A stretch of DNA of 64,000 nucleotides from an uncultured Clostridia bacterium (GTDB lineage: Bacteria; Bacillota; Clostridia; Oscillospirales; Oscillospiraceae). Shown one piece after another: positions 43,521 to 52,274 of the stretch. Made by a program: the position numbers and the translations under genes. The stretch's first letter is position 1. Each line of letters opens with the position of its first letter. The notes beneath the pieces are model-generated. The model had not been told where the DNA came from, made no database searches, and worked only from the letters and a program-made list of their open reading frames with translations. The DNA is taken from positions 1-64,000 of the forward strand of contig CAMGRL010000006.1 in the NCBI GenBank assembly GCA_946061515.1. The letters run 5' to 3'.

Positions 43521-44741
43521 TCAATCTCTGAAAAACAGGTCCCGGGTGTAGACCTTTTCCCACACGTCCTCCAGACAGGGGTCCCAGCGGTTGGCCAGGA
43601 TCACGTCGGCGCTTTGCTTGAAGGCGTCCAGGTCCTTTTCCACCCGGCAGCCGGCAAAGCTGTCCTGCCCGTCCAGGGTAGGCTCGTAGATCAGCATGGG
43701 GATGCCCTTTTCCCGGATTCGCTCCATGACCCCCTGGATGGCGGAGGTGCGGAAATTGTCGCTGCCGGATTTCATGGTCAGCCGGTAGATGCCCACGGTT
43801 TTGGGCTTTCGCGCCAGGACAGTGGCGGCGATAAAGTCCTTGCGGGTGGCGTTGCTCTGTACCACGGCGCCGATGAGGTTCTGGGGCACGTCCTTATAAT
43901 TGGCCAGCAGCTGCACCGTATCCTTGGGCAGACAGTAGCCCCCGTAGCCGAAGGAGGGGTTATTGTAGTGCCCGCCGATGCGCGGGTCCAGGCAGACGCC
44001 CCGGATGATCCGCCCCGCGTCCAGGCCCTTCAGCTGGGCATAGGTGTCCAGCTCGTTGAAAAAGCTGACCCGCACGGCCAGATAGGCGTTGGCGAAAAGC
44101 TTGATGGCCTCCGCCTCGGTGGGGCCGGCGAAGACCGTGGGGATCTGCTCCGGCGCTGGCTCCAGCTCCAGCAGCGGCTCCCTGGCCGCCCGGACGAGAA
44201 GCCCGGCAAATTCCTCCGCCGCCTGCCGCTGGGCGGGTTTTGCCCCGACGATGATGCGGCTGGGGTGAAGATTGTCGTAAAGGGCCCGGGATTCCCGCAA
44301 AAACTCCGGGCTGAACAGAATATTCTCCGTGCCGTACTTTTTCTGTACCAGCTCCGTGTAGCCCACGGGGATGGTGGATTTGATCACCATCAGGGCCTGG
44401 GGATTTACGCGAAGCACCGTCCCGATGACCTGCTCCACCACAGAGGTGTCAAAGCAGCCCAGCTGCTCATCATAGTTGGTGGGGACGGCAACGATCACCG
44501 TGTCCGCCCTCCGGTAGGCCTCTTCAGCGTCGGTAGTGGCCGTCAGATCCAGTTGGATCCTCCCCTCAAGGCTTGCGGCCAGGAAGGTTTCGATCTCCCG
44601 GTCCCGGATGGGGCTGACGCCGGAATTGATCTTCTCCGCCTTTGAAGCGGTGGTGGTGACGCAGTCCACATGGTTGTGCTGGGACAGCAGCACGGCCAGG
44701 GACAGCCCCACATAGCCCGCTCCGGCGATGGCAATGTTCAT
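43521..44741 (-). CDS. ugd: UDP-glucose 6-dehydrogenase
   Basis: A 406-aa enzyme that oxidises UDP-glucose to UDP-glucuronate. [15 protein letters not shown] is the NAD-binding motif, [10 protein letters not shown] and [12 protein letters not shown] follow, and [12 protein letters not shown] carries the catalytic cysteine. Overall it reads very like E. coli Ugd. One oddity: where Ugd has an acidic residue after the second strand (LD in E. coli), this protein has VTTTASKAE, which may change cofactor preference. The ATG at 44741 follows GGGAGG; the track start at 44837 reads into the upstream gene. It is the last gene of the polymer operon and points to glucuronate in the product. Confidence 0.93.
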   Translation of the reverse strand: MNIAIAGAGYVGLSLAVLLSQHNHVDCVTTTASKAEKINSGVSPIRDREIETFLAASLEGRIQLDLTATTDAEEAYRRADTVIVAVPTNYDEQLGCFDTSVVEQVIGTVLRVNPQALMVIKSTIPVGYTELVQKKYGTENILFSPEFLRESRALYDNLHPSRIIVGAKPAQRQAAEEFAGLLVRAAREPLLELEPAPEQIPTVFAGPTEAEAIKLFANAYLAVRVSFFNELDTYAQLKGLDAGRIIRGVCLDPRIGGHYNNPSFGYGGYCLPKDTVQLLANYKDVPQNLIGAVVQSNATRKDFIAATVLARKPKTVGIYRLTMKSGSDNFRTSAIQGVMERIREKGIPMLIYEPTLDGQDSFAGCRVEKDLDAFKQSADVILANRWDPCLEDVWEKVYTRDLFFRD

Positions 44742-44757
44742 CTTCCGCGCCTCCCGC

Positions 44758-45843
44758 TCAGACGCCCGGGGCGCAGAGTTCCTCCGCTGCATTGGCCGTC
44801 TCCGGCGGGCCGTAGAAATCCAGAAGCAGGGCGGCAAACTTGTCGTGTACGCCGTGCTTTGCCGGGGCCTGGACGATGTTCATGCCCGGGTTGTGGTTGC
44901 CCTCGATCAGCTCCAGCTTCCCTCCCGGCAGGATGGCCACATCCCAGCCCACCACACGCAGACAGGGCAGGGTCTGGGAGGCCCGGCGGCACAGGTCCAC
45001 CACCTGATCCCAGTAGGGGATCTGCTGGTCCCGGAAGCGGACGCCGGTCATGGGGTGGCTCAGGTAGGTGTTGCCGTGCTCATCCAGCCCGTCGGTGATG
45101 ATGCGGCCGGTTTTGGGGTCGATCTCGCAGAAGATGCCGCCGCCGTGGGCGTTATCCACATGCAGGCCCTTGTTGCCCACCCGCAGGCCAGCGCCGAACA
45201 CCTGGAAGCGCTCCCCATTGCGGAAGGTGATGACCCGCAGAGTGTTGAGAGATTCGGGATGGTAGCAGGCCAGCGCCGGGTCAGACTCCAGAAACTCCTC
45301 CGCCAGATACCCCTTTTCCGACAGCTCGGTGAAGAGCCCGTCCAAATCCTCCACGTCCTCAATATTCAGCTTCTTAAAGCCGATGCCCCAGCTGGACAGC
45401 GGGGGCTTGAGGGCGATGGAGCGGTGCTTTTCCAGAAAAGCGCCAAACTCCTCCACTGTGGCCTCCGGCAGATAGAGCCAGTCCCGGCTGATAAATTCCG
45501 AAAAGGTCTTGAGAAAGCAGACCTTGTCCTTCAGATAGGGCTCGGAGGGGCTGTTGTAGGGGCGCATCAGGAGGGTGGCCTCCGTGTCCGTCAGATACTT
45601 TTTCTGTTCGCTGAGGGGCAGACCCGCAAAGCCGAAGATGGTGTACTCGGACATGGAGACCCGCTTTTCCGGGTTATTGCGGCGCACCTTCAGATAATCG
45701 TAAAAGAGCTTGTTTTCCGTAAAGCCCTCGGGCAGCTTCTGTATGCCCTTGACGTAGATTTTGAACCGCTTTCGCAGGACGGGGTATGCTTTTATGCTCT
45801 TGACAAGCATATTTTCAGTCAGTATGTTTTTCATCGTTCTCAC
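44758..45843 (-). CDS. Sugar-transfer-associated ATP-grasp protein
   Basis: A 361-aa predicted ATP-dependent carboxylate ligase. [17 protein letters not shown] (about 142-158) holds the ATP-binding lysine, LAEEFLESD the hinge glutamates, [15 protein letters not shown] the central strand, and [14 protein letters not shown] the metal-binding Glu and Asn near the C-terminus. The family (PF14397-type) sits in polysaccharide loci and is thought to join amino acids to sugars or carrier-linked intermediates. It starts GTG at 45843, or ATG at 45834, overlapping the upstream ATP-grasp gene by about 29 nt. The real acceptor and donor are unknown. Confidence 0.82.
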   Translation of the reverse strand: MRTMKNILTENMLVKSIKAYPVLRKRFKIYVKGIQKLPEGFTENKLFYDYLKVRRNNPEKRVSMSEYTIFGFAGLPLSEQKKYLTDTEATLLMRPYNSPSEPYLKDKVCFLKTFSEFISRDWLYLPEATVEEFGAFLEKHRSIALKPPLSSWGIGFKKLNIEDVEDLDGLFTELSEKGYLAEEFLESDPALACYHPESLNTLRVITFRNGERFQVFGAGLRVGNKGLHVDNAHGGGIFCEIDPKTGRIITDGLDEHGNTYLSHPMTGVRFRDQQIPYWDQVVDLCRRASQTLPCLRVVGWDVAILPGGKLELIEGNHNPGMNIVQAPAKHGVHDKFAALLLDFYGPPETANAAEELCAPGV

Positions 45844-46810
45844 CCAGACAGCTTAATATCAACGGGTATTTTCCAACCCTGTCAAACTGGATTATATTGC
45901 CTCCTGGCCAGTGCACATTGCCCTCGATCAGCGCCGGGCCGTCAGAGGTCAGGGCGATATCCCAGCCCACATAGCCCAGACTGGGCACACGCTCCATGCC
46001 CTGCCGCACCAGTGTTTTCAGCTCATCCCAGTAAGGAAGAGCAAAGCCGGGCATGAAATACCCGGTAGCCGGATGGCGTGTGTATTCCCGGATCTCCGTA
46101 TTGTTCCGCCCCGGGCCGGACACCCGGCCATTCTCCAGATCCAGCGGGTAGGCCACGCCGCCGGAGTGGAAATTGTCCGTCACCGCGCCCTTTCCGCCGC
46201 ATTTCAGGCAGGCGCCGATCAGGCGGATCTCTCCCTTCGCGTCCCTTGCGGCGTTGACGCGGACGGAGTTGACGCAGGAGGGGTTGATTGCATTCAGAGC
46301 CGCATGCTGCACGATCACTTCTTCTAAAAGCAGCTTCTCCCGGCAGCACTTTTGGTAAAAGTCCTCCCTGTCCTCCGGGCAGCGGAGCTTTTCGATGCCC
46401 TTGCCCATGGTCCCGGATACAGGCTTTATGATACACTCTTCATGCCGGTCAAGGAAAGCGGTAAATTCTGCAAAGGAAGCATCGGGCGCGTACAGAAACT
46501 CCCGCCTGAGCAGGTCCGAAAAGGTTCTGTCGAACAGCTCCTTGCGGGCGAGTTTCTGTATATCCTCATTTGTGGCCTTCCGGTTCAGCGCGCTGTCCAC
46601 CGCCTTGGAGCGGCCGGAGGTGAGATACTCCCCTCTCTGCCGGTCGCTCAGTTCATAGAAGCGGAGAACCAGATAGTTTTCCGCCGAAGCGCCGTGGCGG
46701 CGGGAGCAGTGCACAGCGTCCCGGAAATAGTGCCAGACAGAGCCGCCCCGCTGCTCATGCAGACTGCGGCTGACGGCCCAGAGCTTTTTTGCGGCGTTCC
46801 ATCTTGACAT
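45815..46810 (-). CDS. Sugar-transfer-associated ATP-grasp protein
   Basis: A 331-aa ATP-grasp protein, clearly related to the next gene but diverged. ECIIKPVSGTMGKGIEKL has the ATP lysine and glycine-rich loop, LLEEVIVQHAALNAINPSCVNSVRV the hinge and core strand, and VGWDIALTSDGPALIEGNVHWPGG the metal site. The N-terminal ~100 residues form a helical region typical of the family. It overlaps a 40-aa ORF upstream (TGATG) and the next ATP-grasp downstream, so expression is coupled. The substrate is unknown. Confidence 0.82.
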   Translation of the reverse strand: MSRWNAAKKLWAVSRSLHEQRGGSVWHYFRDAVHCSRRHGASAENYLVLRFYELSDRQRGEYLTSGRSKAVDSALNRKATNEDIQKLARKELFDRTFSDLLRREFLYAPDASFAEFTAFLDRHEECIIKPVSGTMGKGIEKLRCPEDREDFYQKCCREKLLLEEVIVQHAALNAINPSCVNSVRVNAARDAKGEIRLIGACLKCGGKGAVTDNFHSGGVAYPLDLENGRVSGPGRNNTEIREYTRHPATGYFMPGFALPYWDELKTLVRQGMERVPSLGYVGWDIALTSDGPALIEGNVHWPGGNIIQFDRVGKYPLILSCLGENDEKHTD

Positions 46811-46932
46811 CAGGCAGCGCCGCCCTTTCCATCACGGAGGAACCAGCGAAGCTTTTCCCGATACAGGACGGCGGAGACCGGCCCGTTGGTGGCTGGCCGC
46901 TTCAGCGCCGTGCCCAAAACCGCAATTTTCAC
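46810..46932 (-). CDS. Coupled 40-aa small ORF in the polymer operon
   Basis: It starts with a GTG that overlaps the TupA-like stop (GTGA) and ends in a TGA that overlaps the ATG of the next ATP-grasp gene (TGATG). The product is strongly basic (6 Arg/Lys in the last 22) and ends FLRDGKGGAA. It is too short for the ORF track. Perfect coupling on both sides fills what would otherwise be a 120-nt gap in a gapless operon, which argues that it is translated, either as a real peptide or as a coupling device. No family is recognised. Confidence 0.5.
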   Translation of the reverse strand: MKIAVLGTALKRPATNGPVSAVLYREKLRWFLRDGKGGAA

Positions 46933-47813
46933 CGCTTGTCACCCTCCATCATTTTTCCGAACATCAGATCCGTCTCCGGCAGGCGCTTATTGTCCAGCGC
47001 GGCGGCGGGCGTAAAGGTCATCTCCCCGAAGCGCACCTGGCCCTCCGTGATATACAGGTCGACCCGCACAAAGGGAAAGCCCGCGCTGAGCTTGTCCGCC
47101 GTTTGAAAGGCCTCTTCCAGGCCCTCAGGCCGGGGCGGCGCAAAATCCGCCGGGGCGTTTTTCGAGTCCCGGTTGATGCGCATAAGCTGAAAATCCCTAT
47201 CAAAAAAATAGAAGCGGGGCCAGCCCTCTTCCCTTCCCATGCAGAGCATCACGCAGCAGGCCCGGCCGTTGAAGCAATAAAATTTATAATCCTCCAGAGG
47301 GCTATCGCCGCCGATATATTCCTCAACGATCAGTTTTTTGGGTACATTCCGGTACTGAAGCTCGGAATAATAGGCCCAGAAGGGTTCCTTTCCCCATTTT
47401 TTCAGCTGCTTTACCGCCGCCGGGACATCCAGCGCGGACTTGTCCGGGCACAGCAGATTGTAGCCGCAGCCAAAGTTCCACTTGATCACAAAGCGCTCCG
47501 GCAGGGCGTTGAAATCAATGTCCTCCGGCCGGTCGTATACGGCGAGCAGCTGGTTTAAAGTACTTGCACAGCCCCGCTCCGCCACAAAGTCCCGCACCCG
47601 GTATTTGTCAGCGCACTGGCGCACCAGGGGGCCCGTGCCGTAACGCTCCAGCTTCAGCTTCAGCAGCTTTTCATTCAATGTCTCCGGGTTTTTCAGATTC
47701 ACCCGGCGGCCGAATTTTTTCAAAAACAGCAGCTCCGTATTCAGGCGGGGCGATATATAGGACAAGGCCGCGTAAAATCCGCGGCTCAGCGTCCTGATTT
47801 TTTTCTTTTTCAC
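46929..47813 (-). CDS. TupA-like ATP-grasp protein
   Basis: A 294-aa protein of the TupA-like ATP-grasp family (PF14305-type). LKNPETLNEKLLKLKLERY and ADKYRVRDFV open the domain, FVIKWNFGCGYNLLCPDKS binds ATP, KLIVEEYIGGD is the hinge, DYKFYCFNGRA follows, and FPFVRVDLYITEGQVRFGEMTFTP carries the metal-binding residues. TupA was named from teichuronopeptide synthesis in alkaliphilic Bacillus, where a glucuronate polymer is joined to polyglutamate. With ugd in the same operon a similar acidic, amino-acid-bearing polymer is plausible. It lies 12 nt after the GT2 gene. Confidence 0.88.
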   Translation of the reverse strand: MKKKKIRTLSRGFYAALSYISPRLNTELLFLKKFGRRVNLKNPETLNEKLLKLKLERYGTGPLVRQCADKYRVRDFVAERGCASTLNQLLAVYDRPEDIDFNALPERFVIKWNFGCGYNLLCPDKSALDVPAAVKQLKKWGKEPFWAYYSELQYRNVPKKLIVEEYIGGDSPLEDYKFYCFNGRACCVMLCMGREEGWPRFYFFDRDFQLMRINRDSKNAPADFAPPRPEGLEEAFQTADKLSAGFPFVRVDLYITEGQVRFGEMTFTPAAALDNKRLPETDLMFGKMMEGDKR

Positions 47814-47825
47814 GGCACTCTGTCC

Positions 47826-48737
47826 TCACTCGGCCACAGCGTAGCTGTGGATCTTGTGCTCCGCGTCGTGGCGGGTGACGGAGATCATCATCTCCTCCGC
47901 CGCTTCCAGAGAGTCCTGAAGGCAGGCGGCCACAAATTTGGAGCGCTTGACGATGGAGCGGTACTCCATTTTGGAGGCCACATACTGGTAGTGCTTGACG
48001 GTGATAGAGGGGTCATAGCGGATGACCCGGCCTTCCCGGCGGCAGAGCCAGTCCAGGATCTCCATCTCGTAATACATAAAGGTCTTGCAGAAGAAGGGCT
48101 CCGGATGATCCGTCAGATAGCGGGCGGAGAAAATGACGCAGGAGCCGTGAAGGATGACCCCCTCGGCCGGCACGGAGCTGTCGATCTTCTGCTTGGCCCG
48201 GTTATAGCGCTGGACCTGACGCCAGAAAGCGGGGTTCCACTTCTCGCCGCTGCTGAGGAGCATAAGGATGGGGTTCTGGCTGCGCTTCACATACTCCAGC
48301 TTTTTCCGGGTGGATTCCAGGGTACAGCGGTGCAGAGACTTGGGGCTCTGGTGGATGCCGGAAAATACGGAAACGATATCCGGCCCCAGAACATCAAAGG
48401 GGTGCTCCAGATAAATTTCACTAATCCGGAGAGAGAAATCCGCCTGCTCGATCTCCACGTCGTTATTGAGTACCACGGTAAATTCCGGGTGCAGATTTTC
48501 CCAGGCCCAGCGGACGCCCAGATTATTGCCCCGGGCAAAACCGGCGTTCTCCCCGTTTAAGAGCACGGTGACATCCGGGTCGTTCATGTACTTTTCCTGG
48601 AGCATCCGGCCGGTATCATCGGGGGAGGCGTTGTCCACAATGACAACATGATTTTCGCCCAGGAGCTTTTTGATACATTCCGTGCAGGTGATCGTGCTGT
48701 CAATGGCGCGGTAATGGAGAATTACGAAAGCGTTCAT
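47826..48737 (-). CDS. Family 2 glycosyltransferase
   Basis: A 303-aa cytoplasmic or membrane-associated GT-A enzyme. VVIVDNASPDDT (about 32-43) and NAGFARGNNLGVRWA are the rhamnosyltransferase-like GT2 signature, and FTVVLNNDVEI has the metal-binding aspartate. No membrane span is seen. It probably adds one sugar of the repeat unit. It lies 6 nt after the next GT2 gene and 12 nt before the TupA-like gene. Donor and acceptor are unknown. Confidence 0.9.
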   Translation of the reverse strand: MNAFVILHYRAIDSTITCTECIKKLLGENHVVIVDNASPDDTGRMLQEKYMNDPDVTVLLNGENAGFARGNNLGVRWAWENLHPEFTVVLNNDVEIEQADFSLRISEIYLEHPFDVLGPDIVSVFSGIHQSPKSLHRCTLESTRKKLEYVKRSQNPILMLLSSGEKWNPAFWRQVQRYNRAKQKIDSSVPAEGVILHGSCVIFSARYLTDHPEPFFCKTFMYYEMEILDWLCRREGRVIRYDPSITVKHYQYVASKMEYRSIVKRSKFVAACLQDSLEAAEEMMISVTRHDAEHKIHSYAVAE

Positions 48738-48743
48738 ATCTCT

Positions 48744-49613
48744 TTACTCTCTCTTTCTTCCGGGACGGAATGCTCTCGCCCTGTCTCCCAGATAATATGC
48801 CAGGTCGTACCATTTATGGGTCAGTTCAAAACTCTTCTTATAATGCTCGGCGGCCCGGCCCGGGTCGGTCCTGTGCAGCCGCTTCCCCATGCGCCGGTTC
48901 ATCACCGCGTCGCTCTGGGGGTATTTTTCGTAGAGGGCCCGATGCTTTTCATAGAGATGCACCAGCGCGGGGTAGGACTTGACGGCAAAGGAGATGCTGT
49001 CTCCCCCCACCTCAGAGTCGGCCAGGGCCTCCGGCAGATAGCAGAGCGTAAAACGCTCCGCGGCCCGGATGGCAAAATCCCAGTCCTGATAGCGCCGGAA
49101 GCTCTCGTCAAAGCGCAGCGCCTCCCAAACGCCTTTTTTCATCAGCATGGTCTGGGTCCCGGCCCGGTTCTCGGCCAGAAATTCCTCCAGCGCCTTTTCC
49201 GGGTGACAGGCGTGTACCGGGAAATAGAAGCTGCTGCCGTCGTGGGCGATGCGGTTCATGCCGCAAAAGCACAGGTCCGCCCCGGTCTCCTCCAGCAGTC
49301 TGCGCTGCTTTTCCAGCTTCTCCGCATGCCAGGTGTCGTCGCTGTCCTGAAAGGCCAGCAGCTCCCCATTGGCCCGCTCCGCGCCGTAATTTCTGGCGTA
49401 GCAGGCGCCCCGGTTTTGTTCATAGCGGTAATATTTTACCCGGGGGTCCGTTATATTCTCAAATAGTTCTTGTGTTCCATCGGTGGAAGCGTCGTCCACC
49501 ACGATCACTTCCAGATTGCTGTAGGTCTGCCCCAGGACGCTGAAAAGGCAGGCGGGTAGCTTGTCCCGCCTGTTGTAACAGGGTATGACCACAGAGATCA
49601 GCTTGTTATCCAT
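48744..49613 (-). CDS. Family 2 glycosyltransferase
   Basis: A 289-aa GT-A enzyme. SVVIPCYNRRDKLPACLFSVLGQTYSNLEVIVVDDASTDGT is the classical GT2 N-terminus, FQDSDDTW gives the DxD-like metal site, and RYQDWDFAIRAA the acceptor-side motif. It overlaps the pyruvyl transferase gene by 8 nt. Different in sequence from the neighbouring GT2, so it likely adds a different sugar. Confidence 0.92.
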   Translation of the reverse strand: MDNKLISVVIPCYNRRDKLPACLFSVLGQTYSNLEVIVVDDASTDGTQELFENITDPRVKYYRYEQNRGACYARNYGAERANGELLAFQDSDDTWHAEKLEKQRRLLEETGADLCFCGMNRIAHDGSSFYFPVHACHPEKALEEFLAENRAGTQTMLMKKGVWEALRFDESFRRYQDWDFAIRAAERFTLCYLPEALADSEVGGDSISFAVKSYPALVHLYEKHRALYEKYPQSDAVMNRRMGKRLHRTDPGRAAEHYKKSFELTHKWYDLAYYLGDRARAFRPGRKRE

Positions 49614-50463
49614 GCTCTTTCTCCCCGCCGTTTATCCGGGGCAGCGGGAAGCTCTCCCTCATCAGCTTTTTCTTTGTCTCCACCATGGAGGGGGTAATGG
49701 CGTAATCCGCCCTGATTTCATCCACGCTGGGCGCCCTGTCCGTTCTCAGATCACAGACCAGGTGGGGCACCGGATAGGCGGAGTAATAATCGTCAAATTT
49801 ATAGCCGTCGCCCAGAGGGCGGTCGGAAAAGACCAGATGCCGGTTGGGTATATGGAAGCTGTCCGCCACGATCAGCCCGTGCAGGCTGCTGGACAGCAGC
49901 GTGCGGCACTGGGCGATCTGCCGGACCACCGTCAAAGGATCGTCCTTCACATTGATCAGGATCGAATTGGGGTAGCTGTCCGCAAGCTTCTGACAGGCCG
50001 GGTCACTAAGATCGCAGATATGGGGTACTATTCCGATATCATACACCATTTCCGGTCTTTCGTCCAGTAGTTCATCGGCCAATATGCCCGCATCTCCGGT
50101 GGGAATATCTAACTTTTTTCCGGTCATCTGCTCCAGGTTTTTCCGTGTCAGCTCGCCGCGGACGGCCCGAAAGTCCATGTCCCGCTTGAAGAACTTCCCT
50201 TCGCAGTCGGTGTAATTGATAAAGCCGGTGCCCCAGATGCTCACTTTGGGCCGGACAAGGCCGTTGAGCCGCTGGCGCAGGCGCATGGGCAGGCTGCCGT
50301 GAAGGGTATACTGGCCAAGACAGCTGCCGATGGCGCAGAGCTCCCCGGTCAGAAAGGAGTGCCGCTCCACCTTGTAGCCGAAGCATTTTTCAATGATAAG
50401 TACGTTCAGAAGGTCGCCCATATTGGCAAGCTTTGCGTAATAGAGCTTTACTGTTTCCTGCAT
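49606..50463 (-). CDS. Polysaccharide pyruvyl transferase family protein
   Basis: A 285-aa enzyme predicted to place a pyruvate ketal on a sugar from phosphoenolpyruvate, adding negative charge to the polymer. Recognisable parts are NMGDLLNVLIIEKCFG at the N-terminus, VSIWGTGFINY, FRAVRGELTRKNLEQM, GDAGILAD and TLLSSSLHGLIVADSF, the last being the most conserved stretch of the family. It lies 11 nt after the symporter gene. Together with ugd it argues for an acidic polymer. Confidence 0.9.
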   Translation of the reverse strand: MQETVKLYYAKLANMGDLLNVLIIEKCFGYKVERHSFLTGELCAIGSCLGQYTLHGSLPMRLRQRLNGLVRPKVSIWGTGFINYTDCEGKFFKRDMDFRAVRGELTRKNLEQMTGKKLDIPTGDAGILADELLDERPEMVYDIGIVPHICDLSDPACQKLADSYPNSILINVKDDPLTVVRQIAQCRTLLSSSLHGLIVADSFHIPNRHLVFSDRPLGDGYKFDDYYSAYPVPHLVCDLRTDRAPSVDEIRADYAITPSMVETKKKLMRESFPLPRINGGEKEHG

Positions 50464-50474
50464 AGTTCAGCCTT

Positions 50475-52070
50475 TCATCCCACGGCCCTGCAATAGGGCA
50501 GCGCATACATCAAGAGGAAGAATGCCCCCAGGGCAATACCGAAGAGCAGATATACGATCCAGAGCCGGTGATCCTTCCGGCATTCCCTCTCATCCAGGGC
50601 AGAAGCGGGCGCACGGAAAAGGTCTGCGCGAAGCTCCTCTTCCCCGGCGGATACGGGGCGGAGAACTGAGCCCAGAACCGCGCCGATCAGGCTCAGCGCA
50701 ATACCGATAAAGAAGGGGTCCAGAATCACCGGGGGCGTGACGCCCAGCGCGGAGTACAGTATTTTGGACATGACGCAGCCAAGAAAGCCCAGAAGCATCC
50801 CCCAGAAAGCACCGGTTTTGCTGAGTTTTTTGCTCCAGACACTGCCGAAGGCGGCCAGGCTCCAGGAACTGGCAATCACGGTGCCGCCGAAGTACATGAT
50901 GACAAAGATCTGCGGCGGGTTGAAATAGGCCAGCACAAGAATAACCAGGCTGGCAGCCAGCATGGTGAGGCGGGACAGACGGAGCTTTTTTCTGTCGTCC
51001 CGGCCCTTGTCTGGCATAATGTCGTTGACCAGAGAGAAGCCCACCAGGGACAAAAACGTAGACGCGGAGGAGATCCCCGCCGCGCTGATGCCGGTGAGCA
51101 TCACAATGCCGATTACCGGAGGCAGCACGTTCATGGCCGCCCAGATCAGCGCCTGATTTCCGGGCAGGCTGCCGTTGATATTGCGGACAAAGGCCGCGGT
51201 AAAATACAGGGCGATGGTGACCACCATCACACCCATGGAGGACCAGATGGAGGAGCGCATGACCACATGCTCGTCCCTGGCCATCAGATAGCGGCTTGTC
51301 TGCCAGGGGCTGACGGAAACCACCAGCGCCCATACCAGGCCGTAGGTCAGGGCCCAGGCCAGATTGCTCACGCCGTCCGGGTACAGATAGCCGAGGTTCC
51401 CGGACCAGGAGATGATGCCGGGCATACTCTCGCAGTTGGCCAGAGCGGCGATTCCCCCGAACCAGCCCCCTGCCGCGTGGACAATGAAGGGCACGGCCAC
51501 AAGGGCGGCAGTCAGAAAAACCAGAAACATGATGGTGTCCGTCAGCAGCACGCCGGGAGAGCCGGAGTAAATGGTGAAGGCCGTGAAAGCCAGCCACACG
51601 ATCACCGTGCAGAGCGAATAGTCCAGCCCGGTGATGCTGCTGATCAGCGTGGCAACCCCCTGGATAGCGGAGAGGAGGTAGGCACTGACAGAGACGATGA
51701 GAATGAGAGAGGAGAGCTTTTTCAGCGCCGGAGAGTCAAAACGGCTGCCGAAATATTCCGGGAGGGTGCTTGCCCGGCTGCGGCGGATATAGCGGCCAAA
51801 AAAGCCCGCGCCGTAGATATAGCCGGTGGCCTGGATCACGCCCACAATGACGATGCCCATAAAAAAGCCCGAATAGACTTCTCCCGTATCCCCCAGAAAG
51901 GCCCCGGTGGACAGGAAGGACGCGATCAGAGAGCCCACCACCAGAACCGTAGGCGCATTGCGCCCGGCCACATAGTAGTCGTTGGTGCTTTTTACCCGGC
52001 GCCCCGCCAGAATCCCCACGGCAAAGAACAGAACAAGGGAGGCCAGTATGCCCACAAGATAGATATTCAT
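50475..52070 (-). CDS. Sodium/solute symporter family protein
   Basis: A 531-aa membrane protein with about 13 hydrophobic segments of the SSS family. DYYVAGRNAPTVLVVGSLIASFLSTGAFLGDTGEVY is the characteristic N-terminal region, with sodium-site serines. It should import an organic solute with sodium: an amino acid, sugar or carboxylate. It overlaps the small accessory-like ORF (ATGA) and precedes the pyruvyl transferase by 11 nt. A transporter inside a polymer operon may bring in the group that the ATP-grasp enzymes attach; that is inference. Confidence 0.92.
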   Translation of the reverse strand: MNIYLVGILASLVLFFAVGILAGRRVKSTNDYYVAGRNAPTVLVVGSLIASFLSTGAFLGDTGEVYSGFFMGIVIVGVIQATGYIYGAGFFGRYIRRSRASTLPEYFGSRFDSPALKKLSSLILIVSVSAYLLSAIQGVATLISSITGLDYSLCTVIVWLAFTAFTIYSGSPGVLLTDTIMFLVFLTAALVAVPFIVHAAGGWFGGIAALANCESMPGIISWSGNLGYLYPDGVSNLAWALTYGLVWALVVSVSPWQTSRYLMARDEHVVMRSSIWSSMGVMVVTIALYFTAAFVRNINGSLPGNQALIWAAMNVLPPVIGIVMLTGISAAGISSASTFLSLVGFSLVNDIMPDKGRDDRKKLRLSRLTMLAASLVILVLAYFNPPQIFVIMYFGGTVIASSWSLAAFGSVWSKKLSKTGAFWGMLLGFLGCVMSKILYSALGVTPPVILDPFFIGIALSLIGAVLGSVLRPVSAGEEELRADLFRAPASALDERECRKDHRLWIVYLLFGIALGAFFLLMYALPYCRAVG

Positions 52071-52171
52071 TCCTTGCCGTCCTTATCTCGCCTGAGGGCG
52101 GTCAGGGACCGGTAGATCAGAGCGGTCACGGCAATCCAGACGCCAAAAGCGGCGGAGAGTATAATTTCCAT
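52067..52171 (-). CDS. 34-aa single-span protein, probable symporter accessory subunit
   Basis: Too short for the ORF track. It has a strong site (GGAGGAAAGC then ATG). The product is one hydrophobic helix (IILSAAFGVWIAVTALIY, 3-20) and a charged tail RRDKDGKE. Its stop overlaps the symporter start in ATGA. Small one-helix proteins directly ahead of SSS and NSS transporters are a known pattern (symporter small accessory proteins). The position, topology and coupling all fit. Confidence 0.75.
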   Translation of the reverse strand: MEIILSAAFGVWIAVTALIYRSLTALRRDKDGKE

Positions 52172-52274
52172 GCTTTCCTCCATTATGCCGCTTCATGTTC
52201 AACAAACGTATCTTGCCAGCAAGCGGCCACGGCCGGCTCTATTTATGGTTTGTGTCCGTACTTTGCGGACAAAT

